A model generated the notes under the pieces. The model saw nothing but the letters and a program-made list of their open reading frames with translations, had not been told where the DNA came from and ran no database searches. A program made the position numbers and the translations under genes. From Eretmocerus hayati (taxonomy: Eukaryota; Arthropoda; Insecta; Hymenoptera; Aphelinidae): a stretch of DNA of 64,000 nucleotides. Positions 33,780-46,544 of this stretch are shown piece by piece. Position 1 is the first letter of the stretch, and the number at the start of each line of letters is the position of its first letter. The stretch lies in assembly GCA_029851415.1 (NCBI GenBank), contig CM056741.1:178915021-178979020 (forward strand), read 5' to 3'.

Positions 33780-36036
33780 ATGAGTATAGGTGTACGTAAT
33801 GGACCAAACACAAGTGAACTATCCCAAAATCAAGCTGGACAAATCCACAATGTGATTTTAGAAGAATTGGGGGATTCGAACCACAGTTTTGGAGCACATG
33901 GAGAAAGTATGCCTGTATCAAGTGAACTACCAAATGAAGAAGTGTGCGATGATGAGTGCAATCCAGTTCCTATTGAAGTTGATTTTTATACGGACATACA
34001 TGGAAGTCTCGAGGGTACCAGTTTGTTCCATGAGACAGGAGAAATTCCAGCTCAACGAGCTCCAATCTCAATTTGTGAACCATCCGCAGCTCTCATTAAT
34101 TCTGATCATTCAGCTCTGGAATTGAGCACATGTGATCTCCAAGGTTCGTTTCAATTCTCATTTTGCTTGAAGCAAATGATTCAGCTTTTTCATCAGATAT
34201 TTTCTACTCAATCTATTGATTCAACATCAACTATAAAATTACTCCTTTTTAATAATTTCCGAACAATATCTTGCATTACTGTCAAATTCTTCTTCAGATG
34301 GAATCGAACGAGCACACGTAGTAAATGCAAATCAGTGAAGAGCAGCTTTTACCCTGTGACAATGATGTATTTCTACCAAATGCTTCCAGCGATGATATAG
34401 AGTGTGAACAAGGAATCACCTCGGATAATTTCACTGTCTCAGATTTATCTCAAGGATCTCATATCTTGCAGAGATGCAGCCCGATAGTAATGCAAAAGTG
34501 TGACGAAATAATTGCTCCAACCAGCTTGGAAGATTCAGGAATTTCAGTATCTCTTTCTCGAACGTCTAGTTCAGAAAATCTGCAAAATTCAGTGACTCTT
34601 TCTCCTTCAGAAGAAGCTGTCACTCTATCTCCTCAAGGGGCAGCTCTATCTCCTCAAGGTGCAGCTCTATCTCCTCAAGGTGCAGATCTATCTCCTCAAG
34701 GTGCAATTTCTGAATCAGAATCGAACGCGCAATCGATTACTTCTGCTAACGATCTCGGTCAGTGATCTTACTCTTATCATGCATGATTCATCTTTGATGA
34801 ATAATCACCCAATGAGACATTTTTCCAGAACCTTCTTCTACGGAGATGGAGAGTATTCTAGACCTCTCCAAAAACAAATGTAATTAGACCATGCAACAGT
34901 CAGAGTTCTTCTCCAGTTTATCCCACGCATTCTCACACGGAAAGATTAGGGGGTGATATTTTTCACGGTACTCATCCATCTACTTCACATGGCCAGGGTT
35001 GCTTTGAACCGTATGAAGTTGAACATTGCTAATTTTGAATTTTCAGAAGTTCAGAACAATGCCAGCTACCATGCCTATAACCCACCAGCTGAAGGTGTTC
35101 TTTCTGAAGAAATTGCAGGTGAGAGCTCTCAGATTAAAGAATGCTATGCAAAGTCAGAGGAAATTCGTGGGGAATGAGTTTGAGTATCAAAGAATATAAG
35201 ACGGAGATCTCGATTCACAAGTATTCCATGAAATTTATCTTGTTTCAAACTTGTTCATTCCGACATTTCATTCACAATAGATCTATGGACCTCATCAGGA
35301 TTGGCTTCTAGTTATGTTGAAAGTTACATGCTACAACTTCAAACAGAAATTAAGTATTCGAGCTTACACGAGGACGGAATGTTTTGTCTCATTATTGCCG
35401 GGTTGTCAAGTACAATTATATTACACTTCAACGTTCATCAATCTTACGATTGAAGTCGTAACATGTTATATCTCTCTAATAGAATCCAATTCTGAGGAGG
35501 TCCACGAACCTAAGTAGTGCACAAAAGTCTTGATGAGAAGGTTTGAAACGACATAAACCCACTGAAAATGTTGTGAATGTAGCCCGATATTTTCAAAGAT
35601 GTATACAATATTCACACTTGTTACGTAAAATTCTGGGATTTGAACTCCAGATCTGATTTCATTCGATACCTTTGCAGGTGGTGACCCACGATCCCATAAT
35701 AATGACGCTTCAGCATTCCAAAAAGCTTTTCCTATGCCAAAAGTGGACCTCAAAAAGCACAAAAAAGTGCCAAAAGTGTCCCCAGAGGGTAGTCTTTCTG
35801 AGGCTTTGGAATTTTTGGAAAAAAAAAGAACAAGAGAAGAAGGTACAATTTGAAGAGAAGCAGCGGAGGAAAGAAGAGAAATTGAGACGACAAATTGAGA
35901 GAGACGAAGAAAACGCGAAAAATAAGGCATACACAGACGAAAAAAGAAAATTGAATCAAAGGAAAGCTTCCCTTAATAAGGAACTTCGAGAATTAAAAAA
36001 ACAAATTAGACTAGAAAAAGTCCTGAGAAAATTTTA
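33780..36036 (+). pseudogene. downstream exons of the Tigger-like transposase gene
   Basis: Exon-like blocks on the same strand: 33780-34143 (acidic, ends before a GT), 34325-34760 (Ser-rich with four units of LSPQGA[AD]), about 35046-35121 bounded by AG and GT, and about 35681-36036 ending in a stop. The last block has FPMPKVDLKKHKKVPKVSP and a long Lys/Glu/Arg coiled-coil, the tail usual in insect Tigger/jerky-like proteins. Exact splice sites are uncertain, and at least one frame break is likely near 34320. Confidence 0.5.
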
Positions 36037-37018
36037 GCTTTGCGAGACGAACTAACAGACACGATCGATAATATAGATGAGGTCAATAAACTATTGGCTC
36101 AGTTCGCAGCGCAAGATGCTATGCGAGCGCTCAAATCTAAAGAGAATCGTAAATTGTAAATACTTGCGTTACATGAGCATTTAGTCTCATTTTTTATGAC
36201 CCTAGCGTTCGATTGCCTGTGGAATATTGCCATGTTTCAGACTCAAAATTAATAAATACTGACTTATTTTTTCATTACGTTACTCTATTATTTTCAACCC
36301 CCTACCTTGACCAATGAATACAGTAGACATACACGACAGCCTATATCACTGATAATTTGACCGATATAAATTCAATTAGAAAACAAATCTGAAAACGTTC
36401 TGATGAGTAAATCCTGCAAAACGTCGGGAATATGCTCATTCCTACAATGATGACGTTTCAGTATGCTTGTGCTTTAGATAAAAAATGGGATGACCAAAAC
36501 CCTTCAATTCTATGAATTCGAATTTTCTTATATTTTTCACTTCCTAATTGATAATTTCGTATTTCAGCAATTCAATTTTCCTAGACTCGAAAAAAGGAGT
36601 GTGAAGGACGAGGTAACCAGATCAAACCAAATACTATAAGAAATCAAATGTTCCCCTTCTGGATACCCCTCGTTCCCCTTCTGGGTGGCGGACAGGCATA
36701 TTGTTCCCCTAATGGCAAAAATCTCCTCTTACCAATTCGACCACTATTTTTGTAATATTAGGTTGATAGCAGATTTTCTTCTTAGAAACTCATTGCAAGA
36801 CTCTTCGCATCAACGTTGAGACACTAAAACCGCTGAAAAGTAGATATTTTCGTCATAATGTCGTGATGAACTTTATGTGGGTCAAAGTCGTTCCCCTACT
36901 GGGCGTTTCACCTTAGTGATTATTTGAATTCTGATGAGAAGAGACACTCTGAGTATTTGCAATTCGTTTCGATACAGCAGAGAACTTCCGTCTTCGACAT
37001 CTTGATGATGAATGAGAT

Positions 37019-38163
37019 CTACAAGATCTTTCGCACATCACCACTCATGGGATTATACTCGATAATTCGATCATGTATGATTAGCAAGTAGGCTGATGTA
37101 TTTTCTGGAAAGTTGTCTCGTGATTCGAATTCTAAACGCACATCAACCGGAGCGTTCTTGAGAGTGTCACTCTGTTTCGAACAATCGGGAACTATGAGTG
37201 GTACACTATTGATGAACTGTTTTTCACTCAAAACAAGTTCCGGGTCTTTACTATGGGATACATTCTGGAAATTGACACACATATCGTGAAGAACTGCATA
37301 TTGATTGCGATGTATACCTAAGTTGAGGTTCCCATATGAATAGTATATGGAATTAAGGAAGTGTTTGACATTACTGATATTGCAATGATCAAACAGGCTA
37401 GCATTTACATCTTTTGATTTTTTCCAGCGGTCTGAAAACCAAATATAACGGAACAAAGTTTTTCCAATTGATTTGATGTTTTGACAGTCCACACATGTAT
37501 TAAGGTTGCCGGTAGGGTTGGATATCCAAAGAGTTCCCACGAGCGAAAATCCAGAGCTATAGGTTTACGACTTTGGAGTTGATCGAGCAATTTAATTCTC
37601 AATTCGTTGGAGGGCGTGACGTAAGGCATTAGCCATTCCATTCGAGCCAACTCGATTTTCCAGGCCTCCCACGTGGGTGCATCCACCACGCTCACTCTAT
37701 ATGTCTGTGATACAACTGCATTAACGTCTGTATTCTACCTTCGAAGTATCAATTCATGTTTGGTATTGATTACCACTTTTCGATAATCTCCAGCAAATCC
37801 GAAAATCATAGTCAAAGGAATGCAGACGTCAAAACAGGCATCATAATCAATGATGCTCGTAGTTTCCCCCACATCCAACCATCCTGCATTCATCATATTT
37901 TGTCGAGGACTGAAAGATATCCATCACTCCATGAGGCTAGTGATACCAACGTTCTTACAACGATCTGTCTCAATAGCATTGATATCATATCGTACTCCAT
38001 TGAAAAGATGCGTAGGACCAGTATTGACAAATTTCGTATGTTGCACCGGACTATTTTTGGCTTTAACCAAGCGTCCAGAGATGCGGAGTGAACTCTTCGA
38101 TAGCAATACGCAGAGATCTTGATGCTGAATTGATATGCGAATCTCATCATTGTTCTTGAAATT
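37019..38163 (-). pseudogene. Maverick major capsid protein (double jelly-roll, hexon-like), broken
   Basis: Minus-strand blocks in order: HLFNGVRYDINAIETDRC, CFDVCIPLTMIFGFAGDY, ARMEWLMPYVTPSNELRI, RSWELFGYPTLPATLIHV, and the C-terminal NTSAYLLIIHDRIIEYNP. These match my recollection of the hexon-like capsid protein of insect Mavericks, which builds icosahedral capsids in related viruses. In-frame stops occur after TSLME (near 37933) and after ELILRR (near 37735), and there is a frame change near 37440. It sits directly downstream of the second capsid-type gene and protease on one strand, the usual Maverick morphogenesis block. Family call from sequence patterns, not from a search. Confidence 0.75.
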
Positions 38164-38172
38164 TGCACCATT

Positions 38173-38583
38173 TTAAGGCTGATGTGCGTGCAATTCATAA
38201 TGTGAGATGTCATCGTCGAAAACGACGGGTGTCTTAAACCTTAGGATGTCTTCCATGGAATCCACTTGCTTATTGCACTTGATAATGCTGCAGAGAGTAT
38301 TATTGTTCGGCTTCAAGCTGAATGAAATATCAGTATGAGAGAGTTTATCTTGAATATATTCTTCAATGTCTTCTAGTTTGTAGCTGCTTGTTGGTAAAAC
38401 GATCATTTCCTCTCCAATAATCGATTCATTATTAGTCACACCAATGTTGGGAAACAAGTTGAACGATAGAAATTCAATCAAACCTAGAACATACGTTTTA
38501 TCTGGCACCAATTCAATTGAAGGGTGGCAGTTGGCTTCGAGTACGAAGGACGTTTCTGTTAGAGTGATAGTAACAGACTCCAT
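38173..38583 (-). CDS. Maverick second capsid-type protein (penton/minor capsid candidate), 136 aa
   Basis: ATG at 38583, open to a stop at 38173. It begins MESVTITLTETSFVLEANC, then YVLGLIEFLSFNLFPNIG, SSYKLEDIEEYIQ and LKPNNNTLCSIIKC. This series resembles the conserved protein next to the capsid gene in insect Mavericks, which I believe is the minor capsid or penton-type protein. It is the only Maverick structural frame here without a stop, though shorter than I would expect. Ten bases separate it from the capsid gene. The role is inference. Confidence 0.55.
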   Translation of the reverse strand: MESVTITLTETSFVLEANCHPSIELVPDKTYVLGLIEFLSFNLFPNIGVTNNESIIGEEMIVLPTSSYKLEDIEEYIQDKLSHTDISFSLKPNNNTLCSIIKCNKQVDSMEDILRFKTPVVFDDDISHYELHAHQP

Positions 38584-38636
38584 GACAGTCTCAAGCAGAA
38601 TGAGATGTCGATGGATATGTCTCTCTTATATATACC

Positions 38637-38927
38637 TTAGAGTACATTACATGAAAACTTGAGACATAAATGACCACAATTGTAAGACCCGAAGTTTTGA
38701 TATCTTTCCGTGTTATACTTCATCCGATCGACATTGAGATATAGCATCAAGTCGCGTTGTGGCTGAAAATAATCGAAACTATCAAAATTCACCACGTCAT
38801 CCCCTCTCTTCCGGTAGACTACCGAATGTGTGCCTCGCCTCGCATCGTCATCAAAGTTGACTATTGCAGATTCACGATAATGCGGACCACCGCGTGGCAA
38901 TGCATTCCGCATGAATATTAACGGAAA
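38637..38927 (-). pseudogene. Maverick adenain-like cysteine protease, C-terminal part
   Basis: Reads MRNALPRGGPHYRESAIVNF, then the catalytic His in GTHSVV, the acidic position in NFDSFDYF, and the nucleophile Cys in SYNCGHLCLKF. This His-Asp-Cys order is that of adenovirus-type maturation proteases found in Mavericks; such enzymes cut capsid precursors. The N-terminal part lies 7.4 kb away at 46314-46400, separated by the foldback element. Catalytic residues are present, but the gene is split. Confidence 0.8.
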
Positions 38928-41900
38928 GGGTATAATCGGATAAGATAGTACGATTGGCCCCAGGCTACATCGCCAGGAGAATTATGGGGTTCGGTTGGTA
39001 TATGTAAAACATACCCCCAAAAAAATTTATACTCAGACCTTTCCAGGCCGACATACGGTCGAAAAAGCTATTTAACGGTATTTACTTGAGTGTGGTGAGA
39101 CTAATCGATCAAACAATTTCAAATAATTACAGGAATCTGCCTCAACGCAACAAATGTGAGAAAATTATTACTATCACACAGCGGCTATAAAGTTTCTTCA
39201 AAATTTCGCAAATTCACAGAAAAAACGAGGCGATAGGTGCAGGTCGGGAGAAATTCTTTTCTAGCATGTTTTTGCGTGTTCTACAAGAAAAAGCATTTTG
39301 CCCGATCTTTTTGGTGGTACAACAGGTCGACAAAAATAAGAAAGTACCAAAAACGCTGTTTTTCGTGTAAAAAGCTCACTCGAACGTATTCAGTCCCTTC
39401 CTGTCGTATTCATAGGAATCAGACTCTCCTTCCCGGAAAGATCGTCAAATTTCACGAGGAGAACCATGTTATGAGGGTTGATTTGGTGGTTTTCGGACCT
39501 TATCTAGACTCAGACTAAACGAAAATATATCAAAAATCAGTTTGCCCACGCTTTTGAGACGGTCAGAGCTTCCTCCATTCCATGAAAGCTCCCAAAATTC
39601 ATCGAATTAGAGACAATTGAGCGTTCATTCCCAGATGGGACTCAGTATCAAGCCCCCCCCCCCCCCCTCCGTCAACCCATCAAAAACCATACTGGAAATC
39701 CTCAAACACTCTTGGTAGAGTCTAATCAATCTCATCGAGTGAAACATTCGGATGATCGGAGAATGACATGTTACACCATCAATCCATCCATTATACTTGA
39801 GCCCCATACAGACTTGGCAGAAAACCGATATGGAAACGTTAGACTGCACCGTCCGTTACACTCTTGGCTAGGATATGAGTAGTTCCGCGCGAAACAGACC
39901 TACAAAAAAGAGTCATGTCTCAAATTTTCTTCTTGACTCTCTCATTCGATTCTATGGTACAAGATATGAACTTTCCACCACCTATGGGGCCTCAAAAATT
40001 TTGCAGGTTTCACCAACGTACATTACTTTGTTCTCCCAATGAAATGCATATCTCTCGAATCCGCTAACAGGTACAGAGATACAATTCAGGGCATTCAAAA
40101 TGTTTTGAAAAAACCTATCAGAATCAGTCTCGTAGAGTTGATTTTGAGGTTCTGGGTGGTTTTAACGGGCAGAAGTGTAAAAAACAGGAAAATCGAACTC
40201 TCTAGCACCCAATTATTCAGAACCCTGAAAATTTGACACTCTACAGTACCTTTCATAAATAATGGATCATACATACCTGAACTATTTTGATGATATCTCC
40301 GGTCCCCTTGGGTTTACAGAAATTTTGCAAAAAGCATCTAGAAGGTCTTGAAAAAACCTTTCGATTCATGGGATGCAAAAAAATTTTTTGGATTTTTTCA
40401 TGACTCAAAATCGATGATGAAAATTGAAAAATTTTTCACTTCAATCAATCACCTGTCATTTTTAAGGAAGTGGCTCGATCGAAAAAATTCTTTCGGCATC
40501 TTGTAGCTCTCTTAAAGACCTTGAAAATTCTTTTTCCAAAATTTTTCTACGACTTTTCTGGTCCAAATTAGAACCATATTACGATTGACATGTTACGCGT
40601 GCGAATGCATATAATTGATGAGAGACGAGTAGGCCTGATATTATCATTTTTCCATTCACCAGTCAGAAAATCATCATTCGAAACTGTGATAAAACATATT
40701 TTCTATGTAAAATTGTCTGAATTTTCAGAAAATGAAGTCAGAATCCCTCTAGGGGGCGACCGAAGCAAGTTAAAAGTAATTTTTCATCGAGAATTTAGAT
40801 TTTCTCGGGTAATTCTGTTTTTACGAGCTTTTAAAATTCGCCATTCACTACAAAACTCTGATAGGCCAGTAATTCTAGACTTCGAACTGTGCATGAGTGC
40901 CAAAGGACGGTTCTATTTTTTTTCGATGCGGGATACCCTCCCCCATAAAATGGAACAACCCCAGGGGTGCGCAAAAAATTACAACAACAAAATAGTGCGA
41001 AATTTTGTACTTTTTTGCGTTATTTCGCATCCCGGGGAGCCGTTATAATATTTGGATCATTTCTCATGGTACTATGTTGTAGGCGATGAAATTCTCTAAA
41101 TTTAAAAAAAAAACATGGTAAAATTCTTTCCGTAACTCGAGATAATTAGCAACAAAGCTGGAAAATGCCAAAAATTTCCTTCATTTTTCATTTTGAGGGA
41201 AGCCAATGGATCGATGTGTACTTGCTGGAAAATGTAGCCCTCATAGAGTACTATATGTAAAAAAAATCTGAACGATCCGTCAATAAATGTTGACGCTACT
41301 CTAATTGTTTATCCCAAATTGTTGTTTTTTGCAATAGCCGTAAAAATTTTCCACGTGCACTAAAGTTGTCGCAAAAAATCAGAGAACTTCCTGGAACCCT
41401 CAACTATGAGATGCGGTCATAAAACCGGTCACTTTGTTACAAAAAATCGTCTCTGGAGCCAATTGTTTATAAAAATCGGAAATTGCCGACTTTATTTTGC
41501 ACACAGTTCCGCGAGTAATGGAAATATGGGAAAATTCGTTTTTGGACGTTGTAGTACTAATTCTGTTCTAAATTTTGAAATAAAAAACATCACTCCACGA
41601 CCCTTTGGACCGGAGATACCGATTTTTTTTTAAAAATCGATATTTTATAAACAATTGAATATTAAGGGCCGAAATTTGCGGGAAATGGTAGAAAAATGTT
41701 CAAAGTTTCATATACAGAATGTTTGGTTCACATACCTTGACTTGCGTCCTTGTCCCAGCAGGTGAAAGTTAATGTTTACTTTATCTCGCTTGAAAAAAGC
41801 TGCGGGGGTGAGGAGTGGGGGTACTCCTGCGGCAGCGTGGCGGGCCGACCAGAAACTGAGCCGCGCTCTTCAAATCCGAGCGCTCGGAATTTTTGACGAT

Positions 41901-44900
41901 ATCTCGTGTCCTACTGGACCGTTTTTGATCATTTTTCTTTAATTTGGGGTAGCTTTCAGGAAAAAACACAATGGCGTATTAATTATAAGGATTTGAACGG
42001 CCATTTTGGGTGTATAAGGGGTACCGTGAAAATAAGAGGTTTTGGTCCAATTTTTCCCGTGTATTAACTAATGTTTTTCACAGAAACATTCTGAATCTGT
42101 TGAACGTGGATAATCGATAAGGGAAAGCTCCTCGGAAAATTTGAAAATTGTGAAAACTTTTCCAAAAAAAAAAGAATTTTATTGGAGAGTGGATAATCAC
42201 CAAAAAAATGAGCATAGGGAACACCATATCAGTTTTCATTCTGGAAATCCGGAAATCGGGAAAAATTTCTTTTCTGTTTTTCTTTATCACAGCTCATCAT
42301 AGTGTAGTACGAATAAAAGTCTCTCTTGGAAGAATTGGCATCTTATGAATTGTTGGGGTGAAACTTGGAAATATTTCCCGAATTCCGGATTTTCCAGAAT
42401 GAAAACTGATATGGTGTTCCCTCTGCTTATTTTTTTGGTGATTTTGCGCTTTTCAATAGAATTTTTTTTTTTCGGAAAAACTTTCATAATTTTCAAATTT
42501 TCCGAGGAGCTTTCCCTTATCGATTATCCACGTTCAACAGATTCAGAATGTTTCTGTGAGAAACATGAGTTGATACACGGGAAAAATTGGACGAAAACCT
42601 CTTATTTTCACGGTACCCCTTATACACTCAAAATGGCCGTTCAAATCCTTATAATTAATACGCCATTGTGTTTTTTTCTGAAAGCTACCACTCCTCACCC
42701 TTGCAGCTTTTTTCAAGCGAGATAAAGTAAACATCAACTTTCACCTGCTGGGACAAGGACGCAAGTCAAGGTATGTGAACCAAACATTCTGTATATGGAA
42801 CTTTGAACATTTTTCTACCATTTCCCGCAAATTTCGGCCCTTAATATTCAATTGTTTATGAAATATCGATTTAAAAAAAAAAAATCGGTATCTCCGGTCC
42901 AAAAGGTCGTGGAGTGATGTTTTTTCTTTTAAAATTTAGAGCAGAATTAGTACTACAACGTCCAAAAACGGATTTTTTCATATATCCATTACTCGCGGAA
43001 TTGTGTGCAAAATAAAGTCGGCAATTTCCGATTTTTATCAACAATTGGCTCCAGAGACGATTTTTTGTAACAAAGGGACCGGTTTTATGATCGCATCTCA
43101 TAGTTGAGGGTTCCAGGAAGCTCTCTGATTTTTTGCGACAACCTTAGTGCACGTGGAAAATTTTGATGGCTATTGCAAAAAACAACAATTTGGGATAAAC
43201 AATTAGAATAGCGTCAATATTTATTGACGGATCGCTCTGATTTTTTTTTTACATATAGTACTCTATGAGGGCTACATTATCCAGCAAGTACACATCGATC
43301 CATTGGCTTCCCTCAAAATGAAAAATGAAGGAAATTTTTGGCATTTTCCAGCTTTGTTGCTAATTATCTCGAGTTACGGAAAGAATTTTAGTATGGTTTT
43401 TTTTTTAAATTTAGAGAATTTCATCGCCTACAACATAGTACCATGAGAAATGATCCAAATATTATAACGGCTCCCCGGGATGCGAAATATCGCAAAAAGT
43501 ACAAAATTTCGCACTATTTTGTTGTTGTAATTTTTTGCGCACCCCTGGGGTTGTTCCATTTTATGGGGGGTGGGGAGGGGGTGTTCTATAGGGTATCCCG
43601 CATCGAAAAAAAAATAGAACCGTCCTTTGGCACTCATGTCGAAAACTCACGAATTCAGAGCTAGAATTACTGGCCTATGATCTCGGCATGATGGATGGGT
43701 TTTGTGGATCGATATCGATCATATTGTATGTGGACAAAAACGAACTTTGTATGGAATAGATTCTCCTCGTTGGTTGGTAGCGATCAAATAGCCTTCATAC
43801 TCCACATTTTCGAGTAAAGTACGGCCAGTAACCAGTATTTGTGTTGCAATCGTTTTTGTCCACATACCATATGATTGATAACAATCCACAAAACCCATCA
43901 ATCATGCCGAGATCAGTTTTGTAGTGAATGGCGGATTTTAGAAGCTCGTGAAAACAGAATTACCCGAAAAAATCTAAATTCTCGATGAAAAATTACTTTT
44001 AACTTGCTTCGGTCGCCCCCTAGAGGGATTCTGACTTCAATTTCTAAAAATTCAGACAATTTTACATAGAAAATAAGTTTTATCACAGTTTCGAATGATG
44101 ATTTTCTGACTGGTGAATGGAAAAATGATAATATCAGGCCTACTCGTCTCTCATCAATTATGTGCATTCGCACGCGTAACATGTCAATCGTAATATGGTT
44201 CTAATTTGGACCAGGAAGGTCGTAGAAAAATTTTGAAAAAAGAATTTCCAAGGTCTTTAAGAGAGCTACAAGATGCCGAAAGAATTTTTTCGATCGAGCC
44301 ACTTCCTTAAAAATGACAGGTGATTGATTAAAGTGAAAAATTTTTCAATTTTCATCATCGATTTTGAGTCATGAAAAAATCCAAAAAATTTTTTTGCATC
44401 CCATGGATCGAAAGGTTTTTTCAAGACATTTTAGATGCTATTTTCAGAATTTCTGTAAACCCAAGGGGACCGGAGATATCATCAAAATAGTGCAGGTATG
44501 TATGATCAATTATTTATGAAAGGTACTGTAGAGTGTCAAATTTTCAGGGATCTGAATAATTGGGTGCTAGAGAGTTCGATTTTCCTGTTTTTTACACCTC
44601 TGCCCGTTAAAACCACCCAGAACCTCAAAATCAACTCTACGAGACTGATTCTGATAGGTTTTTTCAAAACATTTTGAATGCCCTGAATTGTATCTCTGTA
44701 CCTGTTAGCGGATTCGAGAGATATGCATTTCATTGGGAGAACAAAGTAATGTACGTTGGTGAAACCTGCAAAATTTTTGAGGCCCCATAGGTGGTGGAAA
44801 GTTCATATCTTGTACCATAGAATCGAATGAGAGAGTCAAGAAGAAAATTTGAGACATGACTCTTTTTTGTAGGTCTGTTTCGCGCGGAACTACTCATATC

Positions 44901-46313
44901 CTAGCCAAGAGTGTAACGGGCGGTGCAGTCTTACGTTTCCATATCGGTTTTCTGCCAAGTTTGTATGGGGCTCAAGTTTTATGGATGGATTGATGGTGTA
45001 ACATGTCATTCTCCGATCATCCGAATGTTTCACTCGATGAGATTGATCAGACTCTACCAAGAGTGTTTGAGGATTTCCAGTATGGTTTTTGATGGGTTGA
45101 CGGAGGGGGGGGGGCTTGATACTGAGTCCCATCTGGGAATGAACGCTCAATTGTCTCTAATTCGATGAATTTTGGGAGCTTTCATGGAATGGAGGAAGCT
45201 CTGACCGTCTCGAAAGCGTGGGCAAACTGATTTTTGATATATTTTCGTTCAGTCTGAGTCTAGATAAGGTCCGAAAACCACCAAATCAACCCTCATAACA
45301 TGGTTCTCCTCGTGAAATTTGACGATCTTTCCGGGAAGGAGAGTCTGATTCCTATGAATACGACAGGAAGGGACTGAATACGTTCGAGTGAGCTTCTTAC
45401 ACGAAAAACAGCGTTTTTGGTACTTTCTTATTTTTGTCGACCTGTTGTACCACCAAAAAGATCGGGCAAAATGCTTTTTCTTGTAGAACACGCAAAAACA
45501 TGCTAGAAAAGAATTTCTCCCGACCTGCACCTATCGCCTCGTTTTTTTCTGTGAATTTGCGAAATTTTGAAGAAACTTTATAGCCGCTGTGTGATTGTAA
45601 TAATTTTCTCACATTTGTTGCGTTGAGGCAGATTCCTGTTATTATTTGAAATTGTTTGATCGATTAGTCTCACCACACTCAAGTAAATACCGTTAAATAG
45701 CTTTTTCGACCGTATGTCGGCCTGGAAAGGTCTGAGTATCTGAAATTTTTTTGGGGGTATGTTTTACATATACCAACCGAACAAAACATGGTTTTCCACG
45801 TGAAATTTGACGATCTTTTTAAGAAGAATAGTCTCATCCTTATGAATGAGACGGGAAGGAACTCAGAACGTTCAAGTGAGCTTTTTACGCAAAAATACAG
45901 CGTCTTTGGTACTTTCTAATTTTTTTCGAGCTGTTGTACCACCTGAAGGGTCAGGCAAAAATCTTCTCCTCATAGAATACGCAGAATCCCGATAGGAGAA
46001 AATTTTTCCCGACTCTGGAAGTTTGAAAAATTTCTCCAGCCACTGTGTGACAATTAAAAATCCCGGGAACATTTTCCTCATATTTGTTGCGTTGAGGCAG
46101 ATTTTTGTGATTTTCCTCAGATTCTTTGATCGATTAGTCTCACTACACTAGAATAAATATCGATAAACCGCTTCTTGGGCGTATGTTGGCCTGGAAAGGT
46201 CTCAGGGTCTGACATTTTTTCTGGAGGTATGTTCTACATGTACCAACTAAACCGCATAATTCTCCTGGCGATGTAGCTTGGGTCCGATTCCACCATCTTA
46301 GCCGGCTATACCC
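38928..46313. mobile_element. giant foldback element, 7.4 kb near-palindrome, inside the protease gene
   Basis: Left arm about 38928-42265 and right arm about 42365-46313 are inverted copies around a loop of about 100 bases near 42315. Ends read GGGTATAATCGGATAAGATA and GGGTATAGCCGGCTAAGATG. Identical or near-identical frames occur on opposite strands (39237-39518 and 45249-45530). The right arm has an extra outer segment: about 490 bases (45295-45785) recur in diverged form at 45786-46290. No transposase or other recognisable gene. An 8-bp target duplication is at best degenerate. Non-autonomous foldback, superfamily not assigned. Confidence 0.85.
43679..43914. mobile_element. MITE, 236 bp, in the right arm only
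   Basis: Inverted repeats of about 65 bases begin GATCTCGGCATGAT and share GATGGGTTTTGTGGA and ATGTGGACAAAAACGA. The left arm lacks it at the matching place near 40863. Confidence 0.85.
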
Positions 46314-46400
46314 TCTGGAATTTTTCTCTTACTAGCATACTGAAGGATGTCAAAGTTAAACAATGCCCTGTTTGGCAGACTTACTTTGAACTTTTTTTTT
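46314..46400 (-). pseudogene. Maverick protease, N-terminal part
   Basis: Encodes NRALFNFDILQYASKRKIP, which matches the N-terminal helix that precedes the conserved FRGVFMR-like segment in Maverick proteases. It ends at the foldback end. The exact start is not clear. Confidence 0.55.
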
Positions 46401-46544
46401 CCTTCAAAGCACCACCAGAATATGGTCTCAAATACAGTCCAAAACCTTTTGTATGAGATAGGTCTTTTCCTGTATGAGAGTCTTGTATGAGAGTCCTTTT
46501 TGTATGAGATAGTCCACGAAGTGGAATTTCTTACTCGTAGAAGT

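Larger units (their letters stand above)
30675..36915 (+). mobile_element. pogo/Tigger-like DNA transposon, 6.2 kb, nested in the Maverick
   Basis: The ends, flanked by TA, are inverted repeats: left AGGTGGAATGCCCAGTAGGG, right AGGTGAAACGCCCAGTAGGG. Further copies of the GGGGAAC-type motif lie just inside both ends (about 30715-30735, 31075-31140, 36650-36715). It encodes a DDE_1-type transposase with a pipsqueak-like N-terminal domain and several downstream exons. Confidence 0.8.

Noticed and set aside
35466..35959. Minus-strand Phe/Leu/Ser-rich frames
   Set aside because: They are the reverse of the Lys/Glu-rich coiled-coil exon.
39237..45530. Mirrored open frames of 65-152 codons in the 7.4 kb palindrome
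   Set aside because: The same frames appear on both strands because of the symmetry, they show no known domain, and most begin at non-ATG codons. Treated as chance frames of a non-coding element.
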